Part shown: piece by piece, positions 1 through 8,385 of the stretch
Position numbering within the stretch: the stretch's first letter is position 1
How the letters are laid out: every line of letters starts with the position of its first letter
The notes under the pieces: model-generated
Databases searched by the model: none
Seen by the model: only the letters and a program-made list of their open reading frames with translations
Told to the model about the DNA's origin: nothing
Translations under genes and position numbers: made by a program
DNA from: Gemmatimonadota bacterium
Lineage (GTDB): Bacteria > Latescibacterota > UBA2968 > UBA8231
Reading direction: 5' to 3'
Assembly: GCA_018660835.1 (NCBI GenBank)
Contig: JABJJN010000056.1
Span: 62,001-126,000 of the forward strand
Length of the DNA: 64,000 nt

Positions 1-570
1 TGGCGGGGTGATCGTCGTGACGTCGACCTGCTCGACCTCAAGGGACTCGTCGACGCCCTGCTAATTGACAAGGATGTGTCCTTCGAACCGGTGACTGGTG
101 ACGAGGGATTCCTGCGCACCGGTCAAGGTGCCAGGATTCTGTTTCAGGGCAATCCAATCGGCCACTGGGGACAGGTACATCGCGATCTCGGCGCTGCTTT
201 TGATGTGGACCGTGACGTCTATATCTTTGAGCTTCAGGGCACGTACGTCGCTCGGCTGTCGCAGGAGAGCGAGTATACGCCACTCCCCAAGTTCCCTCCC
301 ATCGAGCGCGATCTCGCCATCGTACTCGACTCCGGCATACCGGCTGGCCAGGTGATCGCTGAGATCTCTCAGGTCGACCAGGATCTGGTGGAAAATGTCG
401 AGGTCTTCGACGTCTACACTGGTGACCAGGTAGAGGCCGGGATGCGGAGTCTTGCATTCTCCCTGCGGTTGCGTTCTGCTAGTGGTACTCTGGAAGATCG
501 AGATGCCGATCAAGTCATCGAACGAATTCTGCAACGTTTGAGCGCCGCCTTTGGCGCGCGCCTCCGCTGA
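1..570 (+). CDS. pheT: Phenylalanine--tRNA ligase beta subunit, C-terminal part (5' end outside window)
   Basis: This is the last 189 residues of the tRNA-binding, editing-side subunit of phenylalanyl-tRNA synthetase, which charges tRNA-Phe as an alpha2beta2 enzyme in the cytoplasm. The frame is open from base 1, so the gene begins upstream of the window. The first residues (DLLDLKGLVDALL) match the B5/catalytic-like core junction of PheT. The last ~95 residues, from YTPLPKFPPIERDLAIV onward, are a typical ferredoxin-fold anticodon-binding (FDX-ACB) domain. The gene ends 12 nt before a ZapB-like gene and 357 nt before zapA. PheT followed by zapA and rny is a gene order seen in several bacterial phyla. 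There is no sign of a break. The identification is firm from the FDX-ACB domain and the context. Confidence 0.95.
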   Translation, partial: WRGDRRDVDLLDLKGLVDALLIDKDVSFEPVTGDEGFLRTGQGARILFQGNPIGHWGQVHRDLGAAFDVDRDVYIFELQGTYVARLSQESEYTPLPKFPPIERDLAIVLDSGIPAGQVIAEISQVDQDLVENVEVFDVYTGDQVEAGMRSLAFSLRLRSASGTLEDRDADQVIERILQRLSAAFGARLR

Positions 571-582
571 CGAAAGAGAAAC

Positions 583-867
583 ATGTCTGAACTGGGTGTA
601 GATGGAAATTTCAAACGCCTCGAAGACGAGGTAAATAGACTTCTCGAAGTACTTGAACAGTTGAGGTCCGAGAATCAGGGGCTTAAGCAGCGGGTGGCCC
701 AACTGGAAAGCACCGAATCTGACCTCGGCAGTGCCCGAACACGGCTCTCGCAGGTGGAGGGAGAGCTCCAACAGTCCCAGCAAAGCCGCGACGAGGTCCG
801 CACTCGACTTGAGCGACTGATCGGTGTCATTGAGCAGGCCTCCCCTGCTCCCGGCACAGCGACCTGA
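583..867 (+). CDS. Small ZapB-like coiled-coil protein
   Basis: A 94-residue, highly charged protein. Residues ~8-80 show an uninterrupted heptad pattern rich in Leu, Glu, Gln and Arg (for example RLEDEVNRLLEVLEQL). It has no signal peptide or membrane segment, and the tail is short and Ala/Pro/Thr-rich. Size, coiled-coil content and position directly before zapA suggest a ZapB-type division factor, which in other bacteria bundles and binds ZapA at the Z-ring. This is inference, because coiled coils have low sequence specificity. It sits 12 nt after pheT with a purine-rich ribosome-binding region, so it is probably co-transcribed with pheT and zapA. The antisense frame is also open here, but the + frame fits the operon direction. 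Confidence 0.7.
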   Translation: MSELGVDGNFKRLEDEVNRLLEVLEQLRSENQGLKQRVAQLESTESDLGSARTRLSQVEGELQQSQQSRDEVRTRLERLIGVIEQASPAPGTAT

Positions 868-927
868 ATCGATCAGTAAACGTCACACTCTCACGTCCCT
901 CGAGGCCGTGAGCCAGGAGCCGGACGC

Positions 928-1395
928 ATGTGTGCTGCCAGTCGAGTTGTGAAGGTGACCATCCTTGGTCGAGAGTACGCCTTTGCCTCACAGGGTGAAG
1001 AAGCGGATGCCCATGTTCGTCGCGTCGCCGGTCTGATTGACGAACGAATGCGGGAAGTCTCACGGCGTTCTCAACGCCAGGCACCACTGCAAGTCGCGGT
1101 GCTCACGGGTCTGGAGTTGGTGGATGAGCTGCTGCAGTTGCAACGTGAGGCTGACACGGTAGAAGAGCAGATCGCCGAACGAACCTCGCGCCTGTCGGAC
1201 ACACTGGGACAGCTTCTCGGTGACGATGTGGAAGGCGAGGAGGCCGATTCAGAGGCAACTCACCGCTTCGAAGCAGAATTGCCAGAGACTCAGATACCAG
1301 AGACCCCACGGTTCAGGACCGACGATACCTCCGTGACGACGGATGGTTCGAAGGACGCGTCCGCCGCCATCGACAGCGACGATCAATCGACCTGA
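928..1395 (+). CDS. zapA: Cell division protein ZapA
   Basis: A 155-residue ZapA-family protein that stabilises FtsZ filaments at the septum. The N-terminal ~90 residues carry the family pattern: a short beta-hairpin opening (VVKVTILGREYAFAS), a segment around VRRVAGLIDERMREV, then a long helix (VAVLTGLELVDELLQLQ) for dimerisation. The last ~60 residues are an acidic, Thr/Asp-rich extension absent from classic ~110-residue ZapA proteins and probably disordered. The ATG at 928 is preceded by AGGAG at a suitable distance. The stop overlaps the ATG of rny by one base, so the two are probably translated together. No 6S RNA-like structure is evident next to it, unlike in proteobacteria. Confidence 0.85.
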   Translation: MCAASRVVKVTILGREYAFASQGEEADAHVRRVAGLIDERMREVSRRSQRQAPLQVAVLTGLELVDELLQLQREADTVEEQIAERTSRLSDTLGQLLGDDVEGEEADSEATHRFEAELPETQIPETPRFRTDDTSVTTDGSKDASAAIDSDDQST

Positions 1396-2978
1396 TGCAA
1401 TCACCGATTCCCATAGCCCTCGTGCTTGGTGCCGGAGGCCTGGCACTGGCCGTTCTAGGCCTGGGCTTTCTCGCTGGCTGGCTACTGAATAGCCGCTTGC
1501 GACGCAATCGACTGGAGTCTGCTCAGGACGAGGCCGGTCGCATTATAGCAGAAGGGCGGCGTGAGGCGGAGTCGTTGAAACGAACGGCAGCGCTCGAGGC
1601 CAAGGATGAATGGCGGCGGGAACGGGAGCCCCTCGAACAGGAACTCGAGCAGACAAAGCGCACCGTCAGGCAGCAGGAGTCGGGTCTCACCGAACGCGAA
1701 CAACAGTTGGACCGCAAGGTCGATGTGCTGGATGGTAAGGAACGAAGTCTTCTCAAGACCGAGCAGGAACTAGGCAATCGGGAAGAAGAGGTCAGTCGCA
1801 ATGAAGAACGGGTTCGTGACATGGTGCGCCAGCGACGCATCCAGCTGGAAGAACTCGCGGATCTGAGCGGTGCGGACGCTCGGCGGCTTGTCATCGAGCA
1901 ACAGGAGGAAAGTGCCCGGCAGTACGCCGCTCGCCGGGTTCGAGAGATCAAGGACCATGGCATTGCTAATGCCAATCGCGAAGCTCGAGAGATCATTGCC
2001 CGCTCGATTCAGCGCTTCGCGGGTGAATTGGCCATGGAAAGCACAGTCTCCGTCGTCAATCTGCCCTCCGACGATATGAAGGGTCGCATCATCGGTCGCG
2101 ATGGTCGTAATATCCGCTCCTTCGACATGATCACAGGAGTTGAGGTGATCGTCGATGACACGCCAGGTATCGTCATGCTCTCAAGCTTCGACCCGCTGCG
2201 TCGTGAGGTGGCGAAGAACACCTTGGAGAAGTTGATCGTCGATGGAAGAATCCATCCGGGGCGTATCGAAGAAGTCTACGAGAAATGTCTGGAGGATGTC
2301 GAGGAGATCATCCGCGAATCCGGCTCCAAAGTCGCCTTCGATCTCGGCATTCACGATATGGCTGAACCTTTGTTGGAGAATCTCGGGAAGCTTCGATTTC
2401 GCACCAGCTATGGACAGAATCTTCTGGTTCACTCCAAAGAGGTCGGCTATCTCGCGGGGATGATGGCAGAGGAGTTGGAGATGGATGTGCAATTGGCACG
2501 CCGTGCAGGACTACTGCACGATATTTCTCGCGCACTCGACCATGACATCGGTACCGATCCCGCTCAGGCGAGCGCCGCGTTGGCCCGAAAGTGTGGCGAA
2601 CCGGCCCAGGTCGTGGAGGTCATCGAAACACATACTCAGAATGCACCGACTCGCCGCGCCGTTGCGATCCTGGTGCAGGCGGCAGATGAGATATCCACGC
2701 ACCGCCCCGGTGCACTGAAAGAAAAGGTTGAGGACTACATCCGGCGTATGCGGCAGATAGAAGAAGTCGCCATGAATCAGCACGGTGTCACGAAGGCCTA
2801 TGCTTTGCAGAATGGCAAGGAAGTGCGGGTACTCGTCGATAGTGCCACCGTCGACGACGCCTATAGTGATCAGCTCGCCGACGACATCACGCGCCTGCTC
2901 GAGGATGAATTGGGACAACACGGCCAGATCAAGGTCTGTATCATCCGTGAGATCCGCGCCATCCACTTCGCGCGCTAA
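1395..2978 (+). CDS. rny: Ribonuclease Y (membrane-anchored endoribonuclease) with a divergent HD site
   Basis: A 527-residue RNase Y, which starts mRNA decay at the membrane. Residues ~8-30 form one membrane helix. Residues ~35-200 are a charged coiled coil. A KH domain follows (~215-285, with MKGRIIGRDGRNIR and DGRIHP), then an HD domain (~340-435). H346, H375-D376 and D431 match the family metal ligands. However, the usual GSH motif reads TDP (P389 at the His position) and the usual HHGD reads HTQN (413-416), and HDIGKA reads HDISRA. Length and order are otherwise normal. It is followed after 5 nt by ymdB, a pairing also known in Firmicutes. Family assignment is firm; whether the catalytic centre works as usual is open. 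Confidence 0.93.
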   Translation: MQSPIPIALVLGAGGLALAVLGLGFLAGWLLNSRLRRNRLESAQDEAGRIIAEGRREAESLKRTAALEAKDEWRREREPLEQELEQTKRTVRQQESGLTEREQQLDRKVDVLDGKERSLLKTEQELGNREEEVSRNEERVRDMVRQRRIQLEELADLSGADARRLVIEQQEESARQYAARRVREIKDHGIANANREAREIIARSIQRFAGELAMESTVSVVNLPSDDMKGRIIGRDGRNIRSFDMITGVEVIVDDTPGIVMLSSFDPLRREVAKNTLEKLIVDGRIHPGRIEEVYEKCLEDVEEIIRESGSKVAFDLGIHDMAEPLLENLGKLRFRTSYGQNLLVHSKEVGYLAGMMAEELEMDVQLARRAGLLHDISRALDHDIGTDPAQASAALARKCGEPAQVVEVIETHTQNAPTRRAVAILVQAADEISTHRPGALKEKVEDYIRRMRQIEEVAMNQHGVTKAYALQNGKEVRVLVDSATVDDAYSDQLADDITRLLEDELGQHGQIKVCIIREIRAIHFAR

Positions 2979-2983
2979 TCCTC

Positions 2984-3799
2984 GTGCGAATCCTGTTTGT
3001 CGCCGATATCTACGCGCGTCCCGGGCGCCGCGCTGCCGCCGAAGTGATTCCTCGACTAATCCAGGAACGCCAGGTCGACCTGTGCATTGCCAATGGCGAA
3101 AATGCAGCAGGCGGCTTCGGCATGACCGAGAACATTGTAAAGAAGCTGCGCGCCTATGGCGTCGATGTGGTCACGTCAGGAAACCACGTCTGGAATCGTC
3201 CGGATTTTGTACGACGACTTGATCAGGCCCAACGTGTTCTTCGCCCCCTGAACTATCCAGACGACGCACCCGGCAACGGATCAGTCATCGTTGAGGCCAG
3301 GGACGGTACGAAGGTGGGCGTCGTCAATCTGCAAGGGCGGACCTTTATGGCTTCCATTGATTGCCCATTCCGCATAGGCGAACGACGAGTGGAGGAACTG
3401 CGGCATGAGACACCATGCATCTTTGTCGATTTTCACGCCGAGGCGACGGCGGAGAAGGTCGCCCTGGGATATCATCTGGACGGGCGCGCAAGTGCCGTGA
3501 TCGGTACTCACACGCATATTCAAACCGCCGATGAGCGCCTGCTACCAAAGGGCACGGCTTACCTCACAGATGCAGGCATGACGGGCGTGCAGGAATCTGT
3601 CATCGGAACTCGTACCGAAATCGCCGTGCAGCGATTCATCGATGCCGTCCCGGCGAGATTCAAGCCGGCAGATGGGGATCCGATGCTCTGTGGAGCCTTG
3701 ATCGATATCGATGCGGACACTGGCAGAGCAACGGCGATCGAACGACTTCGGGTGCGTATCGAGAGTACGGCCGGCGCCGATGTTGGTGACGAGGACTGA
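2984..3799 (+). CDS. ymdB: YmdB-family metallophosphoesterase (2',3'-cyclic nucleotide phosphodiesterase)
   Basis: A 271-residue calcineurin-like phosphoesterase of the TIGR00282/YmdB family. Visible motifs are the opening ILFVADIYARPGRR (D-x-G-variant metal site), NGENAAGGFG, TSGNHVWNR (GNH metal motif), DFHAEATAEK and the histidine-rich VIGTHTHIQT. In Bacillus the relative hydrolyses 2',3'-cAMP and cGMP and affects biofilm choice. The start is a GTG 5 nt after rny, so both are probably one transcript and may act together in RNA turnover (inference from neighbourhood). The C-terminal ~20 residues are short and charged. No signal peptide, so it is cytoplasmic. Confidence 0.9.
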   Translation: MRILFVADIYARPGRRAAAEVIPRLIQERQVDLCIANGENAAGGFGMTENIVKKLRAYGVDVVTSGNHVWNRPDFVRRLDQAQRVLRPLNYPDDAPGNGSVIVEARDGTKVGVVNLQGRTFMASIDCPFRIGERRVEELRHETPCIFVDFHAEATAEKVALGYHLDGRASAVIGTHTHIQTADERLLPKGTAYLTDAGMTGVQESVIGTRTEIAVQRFIDAVPARFKPADGDPMLCGALIDIDADTGRATAIERLRVRIESTAGADVGDED

Positions 3800-3807
3800 G
3801 GGATAGA

Positions 3808-5022
3808 ATGGGTGCTTCCGGCGCCGGGACACCACCAGGACCGCTTTCGGTTTCCGATATTACCGCACGAATCAAGGGCACGCTGGAGGAAACCCTCCCC
3901 TACTGTTGGATCTTGGGAGAGGTGTCAGACCTCTCACGCCCAGGATCCGGACACTGCTACCTCACCTTGAGGGATCGCAATAGTCAGCTCAGCTGCGTCA
4001 TGTTCCGATTCTATGCACAACAGCTGCAATTCATCCCTCAGGTCGGCGCGCAGGTATTGGCCTACGGCAACATCTCGGTCTACGAGCGAGGTGGCCGCTA
4101 TCAATTCTATGCAGTTCGTCTGCGCCCTGCCGGTGTCGGTGATCGAGCCATTGCCTACGAACAGTTGCGTGCCCGGCTCGAAGATGAAGGGCTATTTGAT
4201 GTAGAGCGCAAACGGGCCCTGCCTCGGCATCCGCACCGCATCGGCGTTGTTACGTCCCCTACAGGTGCGGCCATTCGTGATATCATCCAGATTCTCTCAC
4301 GCCGGGCCCCCGGCTTGCAGATTATCCTGGCGCCAACACGAGTCCAGGGAGACGGGGCCGCTGAGTTGATCACCGCAGCTATTCAGCGGTTGAACAGGTT
4401 CGGTGGCATCGATATACTGATCGTAGGACGGGGTGGTGGTTCCCCGGAAGATCTGTGGCCCTTCAGTGACGAAGGCGTCGCCAGGGCGATCTTCGCCTCC
4501 AACGTTCCCGTCGTGAGTGCGGTTGGGCACGAAGTAGATCGGACCATCGCGGACGATGTGGCAGATGTCCGAGCGCCAACCCCGTCAGCGGCGGCGGAGC
4601 TGGTCGCACAGGAGGCCCAGATACTCCACCGTCGCATTGCCGAACTCCGGCAGCGTCTGATCAGAGAGATCGATCGCCGCCTGAACCAATTGAACCGAGA
4701 GCTGGCTTTTCTTGACCCACTACGACGACTCGAGAGACTCCGCGATCGTGCCGACCAACAGTCTCAACGTCTTGACGAGGCGCGAGCTGCCCTTGCGGCC
4801 GCCGCTGATGATGCACTGATGCAGCACCGACATCGACTGTCTCTTGCGGCCCTGCGTTTGTCGAGCGTGAATCCTTTGGCAAGTCTGGCTCGCGGCTATG
4901 CCTATTGCGAGCGAGATGGCCGGCCCGTGCACGCCGTCGCAGACCTACAGGAGGGCGAACGACTTCGCTTGCGCTTCGCTGATGGCGCCGCCTCGACACT
5001 GATAGAGAAAATTGAATCATGA
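3808..5022 (+). CDS. xseA: Exodeoxyribonuclease VII large subunit
   Basis: A 404-residue catalytic subunit of ExoVII, a processive nuclease that degrades single-stranded DNA from both ends. The N-terminal ~105 residues are an OB fold (CWILGEVSDLSRPGSGHCYL). The catalytic domain contains VVTSPTGAAIRDI and the glycine-rich GRGGGSPEDLWPF. A helical, Arg/Gln-rich coiled-coil region (~270-345) binds the small subunit. A C-terminal segment resumes at LSSVNPLASLARGYA, a family hallmark. The ATG at 3808 follows GAGGGAT, a good ribosome-binding site. The stop overlaps the start of xseB (ATGA), which suits fixed-ratio synthesis of the two subunits. Confidence 0.95.
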   Translation: MGASGAGTPPGPLSVSDITARIKGTLEETLPYCWILGEVSDLSRPGSGHCYLTLRDRNSQLSCVMFRFYAQQLQFIPQVGAQVLAYGNISVYERGGRYQFYAVRLRPAGVGDRAIAYEQLRARLEDEGLFDVERKRALPRHPHRIGVVTSPTGAAIRDIIQILSRRAPGLQIILAPTRVQGDGAAELITAAIQRLNRFGGIDILIVGRGGGSPEDLWPFSDEGVARAIFASNVPVVSAVGHEVDRTIADDVADVRAPTPSAAAELVAQEAQILHRRIAELRQRLIREIDRRLNQLNRELAFLDPLRRLERLRDRADQQSQRLDEARAALAAAADDALMQHRHRLSLAALRLSSVNPLASLARGYAYCERDGRPVHAVADLQEGERLRLRFADGAASTLIEKIES

Positions 5023-5339
5023 GCCCCGAGACTGACTCCGATCAGACCCCGAATGTCTCCAACTTCGACGCCAACATGGAACGTCTGGAGGAGTGTGTAG
5101 AGCAACTCGAGACGGGCCAGTTGAGCCTTGAAGAAGCGCTCGCCGTCTTCGAAGCCGGGATTTCTGCGTCAAGGGATTGTGCCCAGCTCCTGGACCAATC
5201 TCGTAAACGAGTCCAGGTCCTTGTTGAGAAAGCGGGCGGCGAATTCCAACTTGAATTCCTCGAGTCTGCGGAGGCAGAGCCTGACGAGGAGAATGGTGGG
5301 GACAGCATGACCGGGACGGAGCCGGAGGATGTCGTCTGA
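5019..5339 (+). CDS. xseB: Exodeoxyribonuclease VII small subunit
   Basis: A 106-residue helical-hairpin protein that binds XseA. The first ~65 residues match the family (FDANMERLEECVEQLETGQLS, then LEEALAVFEAGI and a basic KRVQVL segment). The C-terminal ~35 residues are an acidic tail (Glu/Asp-rich) beyond the usual ~75-residue length. It starts inside the xseA stop codon and overlaps recN by 11 nt, so all three genes form one translation-coupled DNA-repair cluster. Identification rests on the family pattern and on the XseA partner. Confidence 0.92.
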   Translation: MSPETDSDQTPNVSNFDANMERLEECVEQLETGQLSLEEALAVFEAGISASRDCAQLLDQSRKRVQVLVEKAGGEFQLEFLESAEAEPDEENGGDSMTGTEPEDVV

Positions 5340-7053
5340 AGCTCCAGCTGTAAGCGGCCTGACCCGATTGCGGATCGACAGCTTCGCTCTGATCGAATCT
5401 GCCGACATAGAACTGGGTCCGGGGCTCACTGTGATCACGGGTGAGACGGGGGCGGGCAAGTCGATCCTCATCGGCGCACTGCACTCCATCCTGGGTGCGT
5501 CAGTCTCTACTGATTTGGTACGGCGCGGCGCCGAGCGTTGTCGCGTGGAAGGATTGTTTGAGCTGGATCCAAATAGTCCAGCGGCATGCCGTTTGGTAGA
5601 GATCGGCATCGATCTCGATGAGGATGGTCAGTTGGTCTTATGTCGCGAGATCCGAGCAGAGGGGCGATCCCGCGCCTTCATCAACGATGAGATGGTCCCC
5701 ATTCGGCGCCTGCGTGAAGCCGGCAGACTGCTGGTTGACCTCCATGGGCAACACGAGCATCAATCCCTTCTCAACCCTGACAGTCACGCTCGCTTCCTCG
5801 ACGAATGCGGCGGCCTGACAAAGGAAGCCGACGCGGTCAGTATTGCCTTCGCTGACCTTGAAGAGGCGCAGGCAACTCACAAGAGATTGGCAGGTGAACG
5901 GCGCCGGCTGGCAGATGAAGCGGAGCTTCGTCAGTTTCAACTCACCGAGATCGAGGAGCTCGCCCCGGAGCCCGGCGAGGATGAACGCCTTGATGCAGAT
6001 ATCCGACGCCTCGAAAATCAATCCACCCTCGTCGAAGCCGCTGGGGGACTCCAGGAGTCGCTATACTCCCAGGAGAATTCGATCATCGACCGGCTCGGTG
6101 CGGCACGTCGAGAGCTTGAGACGCTGACCGAAATAGATGATACACTGGCCCCTCATCTGGAAACGCTGAACGAGTTGGTCTACGGCGTGGAAGATCTGGC
6201 AGGACGGTTACGGGAGTATGCGGATCAACTCGAGGCCGACCCCGAAAACCTGGAACGTGATCGCGAGCGGCTACAGGAACTTCGACGTCTCATGCGCAAA
6301 TACGACACTGATATAGATGGCGTTCTTGCACTGGGAAAGACGATGGCCGCCCATGCTGAACGAAGCCACGATCTTGATGGCGAGATTGCCGCAGCGGACA
6401 AGGCGGAGCAGAAGGCGATTGCCATATTCCACAAGCGTTGTGCAGCACTCTCAAAGAAACGTTTCAAAGCCAGCAGCACGCTTGCCCAGACCGTAGGAGA
6501 GGAACTGCAGACCCTCGGGATGAACCACGCCGAATTTGCCATTCACATAGAAAGACAGGAAGATCCAGAGGGGCTATACGAAGAAGATGGCCGGCGCTAC
6601 ACAGCCGATGCGCGTGGTGCAGAACAAGTCGAATTTCACGTTTCGGCGAATCGAGGTGAGGCACCACTTCCTCTTGCCCGTGTCGCGTCTGGTGGTGAAC
6701 TCTCACGGGTGATGCTTGTGTTGAAGGAAATTATAGCCGAACGTGACGCCGTCTCGACGGTTGTATTTGACGAAATCGATACGGGCATCTCCGGGCGCGT
6801 CGCGGCTGCCGTCGGCCGCAAACTCGGCGCCCTTGCTAAGACGCGACAGACGCTTGTGATCACGCACCTTCCGCAGATTGCCGGTATCGGCGACCATCAC
6901 CTTTCTGTCCGCAAGTCCGATCAAAAGGACCGCACGGTAACCCATGTCACCCCCCTCCACGGTGAGGCAAGAGCGGAGGAGATCGCTTCCCTATTGGCAG
7001 GTGATACCGTCTCTGAGGCGGCAAGACAGCAGGCACAGGAGATGCTGCGTTGA
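5329..7053 (+). CDS. recN: DNA repair protein RecN (SMC-like ATPase)
   Basis: A 574-residue RecN, which acts early in double-strand break repair by holding DNA ends. The Walker A motif is GETGAGKSILIGAL near the N-terminus. Two long coiled-coil arms follow, separated by a turn. The ABC signature (ARVASGGELSRVMLVLKEI) and Walker B (VVFDEIDTGISG) lie near the C-terminus, with the D-loop/H-loop region TLVITHLPQIA. Length and order are standard. The ATG is inside xseB. The stop overlaps the TTG start of the next gene. The xseA-xseB-recN grouping makes sense for single-strand processing and break repair. Confidence 0.96.
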   Translation: MSSEAPAVSGLTRLRIDSFALIESADIELGPGLTVITGETGAGKSILIGALHSILGASVSTDLVRRGAERCRVEGLFELDPNSPAACRLVEIGIDLDEDGQLVLCREIRAEGRSRAFINDEMVPIRRLREAGRLLVDLHGQHEHQSLLNPDSHARFLDECGGLTKEADAVSIAFADLEEAQATHKRLAGERRRLADEAELRQFQLTEIEELAPEPGEDERLDADIRRLENQSTLVEAAGGLQESLYSQENSIIDRLGAARRELETLTEIDDTLAPHLETLNELVYGVEDLAGRLREYADQLEADPENLERDRERLQELRRLMRKYDTDIDGVLALGKTMAAHAERSHDLDGEIAAADKAEQKAIAIFHKRCAALSKKRFKASSTLAQTVGEELQTLGMNHAEFAIHIERQEDPEGLYEEDGRRYTADARGAEQVEFHVSANRGEAPLPLARVASGGELSRVMLVLKEIIAERDAVSTVVFDEIDTGISGRVAAAVGRKLGALAKTRQTLVITHLPQIAGIGDHHLSVRKSDQKDRTVTHVTPLHGEARAEEIASLLAGDTVSEAARQQAQEMLR

Positions 7054-7604
7054 TCTCGACGGGGCCGTTGATCCTGGCAAATCTTCTCAGTGTATTGCGT
7101 ATGCTGCTCGCGCCGCTCGTTCTTTGGTCACTACACCGGGAAGGGGCGGGGCAGACGACGATGGTTCTGCTCATGGCCGCAGGGGTAACAGATCTATTGG
7201 ATGGCTATGCTGCGAGAAGACTACGGCAGGTTTCGCCCGCCGGGAAGATTCTCGATCCGCTGGCAGACAAGATCTTCCTGGGCTCCGTATGCAGTGGCTT
7301 AACCGCTTGGCATGGGTTTCCACTGTGGCTGCTAACGATGCAGATCGTGCGAGATGTGGCCATTCTCGCCATTGGGGCACAGCTACTGCGCACACACCAG
7401 CAAGTCATTCGCGCCAATCTTCTGGGCAAGGCGTCGACGACAATGATGGGATTTACCATCGTGTGTTATCTGCTACCCACTCCGGAAAACTTGCGGCTTG
7501 TTCTGGTCGTAGCGTGTGCAGTACTTCTGGTGCTGTCAGCCGGCCGTTATGCGCAACGATGGGTAGAAATACTTCGCCCCCACCCACCCGCTCATCCTGC
7601 CTGA
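7050..7604 (+). CDS. CDP-alcohol phosphatidyltransferase (PgsA-like)
   Basis: A 184-residue integral membrane enzyme that transfers a phosphatidyl group from CDP-diacylglycerol to an alcohol. The full family signature is present: D-LL-DG-YA-AR-RLRQVSPA-G-KIL-D-PLA-D, with all four catalytic aspartates. Hydrophobic stretches indicate about five or six membrane helices. Size and the NLLSVLRMLLAPLV opening resemble phosphatidylglycerophosphate synthase, but the acceptor alcohol cannot be read from sequence. The start is a TTG forming a TTGA overlap with the recN stop. It ends at a convergent junction with the lipoprotein operon; no clear terminator is visible in the 67-nt gap. Confidence 0.88.
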   Translation: MISTGPLILANLLSVLRMLLAPLVLWSLHREGAGQTTMVLLMAAGVTDLLDGYAARRLRQVSPAGKILDPLADKIFLGSVCSGLTAWHGFPLWLLTMQIVRDVAILAIGAQLLRTHQQVIRANLLGKASTTMMGFTIVCYLLPTPENLRLVLVVACAVLLVLSAGRYAQRWVEILRPHPPAHPA

Positions 7605-7671
7605 AGACGGACGTCAGGTCAGGCCCGGCGGCCTTGCCCATGGCGAAGAGGCTGACGTGAGTATGCGCCTC

Positions 7672-8385
7672 TCAGGCGTCCCCCATCTCCAGCAATCTGG
7701 TATAGGCGTAGCGGCCCTCCTTTGAGCTTTTTCCAAACCGAGAGACCATCTGTTCGAGCAGGATCCTCTCCCGCTCGGTGGATCCACTCTCGCCAAGCAT
7801 CTTGACCAGATTCACATAGGCCGGTCGAAAATCGGCGTCGATGCGAATTGCACGTCGGAAGTTCCCGATCGCCGCCAACGTATCTCCGGATGCCCGCTGA
7901 ATCTGCCCTAGATTGTTCATGGCCTCTACCATCATGCTGTCGCACTCCAACGCCCGTTCGTAGGCGTTCATGGCCGCCTCTGATTGCCCCTGTCGGCGAT
8001 AGACGAACCCGAGATTGTTGTGAATCTTGGCGTCATCGGGAGCAAATCGTGCTGCCTGCTCGTAGGCGGCGGCGGCGAGAGGCAATTGCTGGCGTTGGAA
8101 GTACAAATCGCCCAGACGTCTGTGAGCCTCGGGGAATGCCTCCAGCAGTGTAACACAGTGTTCGTATGCACCCAGGGCAGAATCGACCTGACCATAACGT
8201 TCGTAGATCTGTCCCATCGCAAAGTAGAGGTGGTGCGAGTCTGGTTGGAGCTGAAGGCCGTGGCGTATCTCTCCCAGTTCCTGCTGCATCCGAATTCTGG
8301 CGGGGTTCTCCCGGGCGGCTCGGTCGTCATCAGAGCACCCACCCCACACCATGGCTGCCATCGCCAACAGGCAAAGCTTGTTCAC
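7672..8385 (-). CDS. TPR-repeat lipoprotein
   Basis: A 237-residue predicted lipoprotein. Starting at the GTG at 8385, the N-terminus is a short basic/hydrophobic signal ending in a lipobox-like WGGC, so Cys17 would be lipidated. About four TPR units follow from residue ~50 (for example YFAMGQIYERYGQVDSALGAY, NNLGFVYRRQGQSEAAMNAY). TPRs are protein-docking modules. The GTG overlaps the stop of the upstream gene (GTGA), and an AGGA lies ~10 nt upstream; an upstream ATG at 8436 would bury the signal peptide and is less likely. It is last in the operon with the peptidase-propeller protein and may scaffold it (inference). Confidence 0.82.
   Translation of the reverse strand: MNKLCLLAMAAMVWGGCSDDDRAARENPARIRMQQELGEIRHGLQLQPDSHHLYFAMGQIYERYGQVDSALGAYEHCVTLLEAFPEAHRRLGDLYFQRQQLPLAAAAYEQAARFAPDDAKIHNNLGFVYRRQGQSEAAMNAYERALECDSMMVEAMNNLGQIQRASGDTLAAIGNFRRAIRIDADFRPAYVNLVKMLGESGSTERERILLEQMVSRFGKSSKEGRYAYTRLLEMGDA

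Noticed and set aside
61..783. A 240-codon open frame on the minus strand across pheT and the ZapB-like gene
   Set aside because: It is antisense to a clear FDX-ACB domain, has no domain or operon fit, and long antisense frames are expected in GC-rich genes.
868..927. 6S RNA gene next to zapA
   Set aside because: The 60-nt gap is too short and shows no 6S-type long hairpin.
7605..7671. Terminator between the convergent phosphatidyltransferase and lipoprotein genes
   Set aside because: Only a short AGGCC/GGCCT stem and a widely spaced ACGTCAG/CTGACGT repeat are visible, with no T-run.
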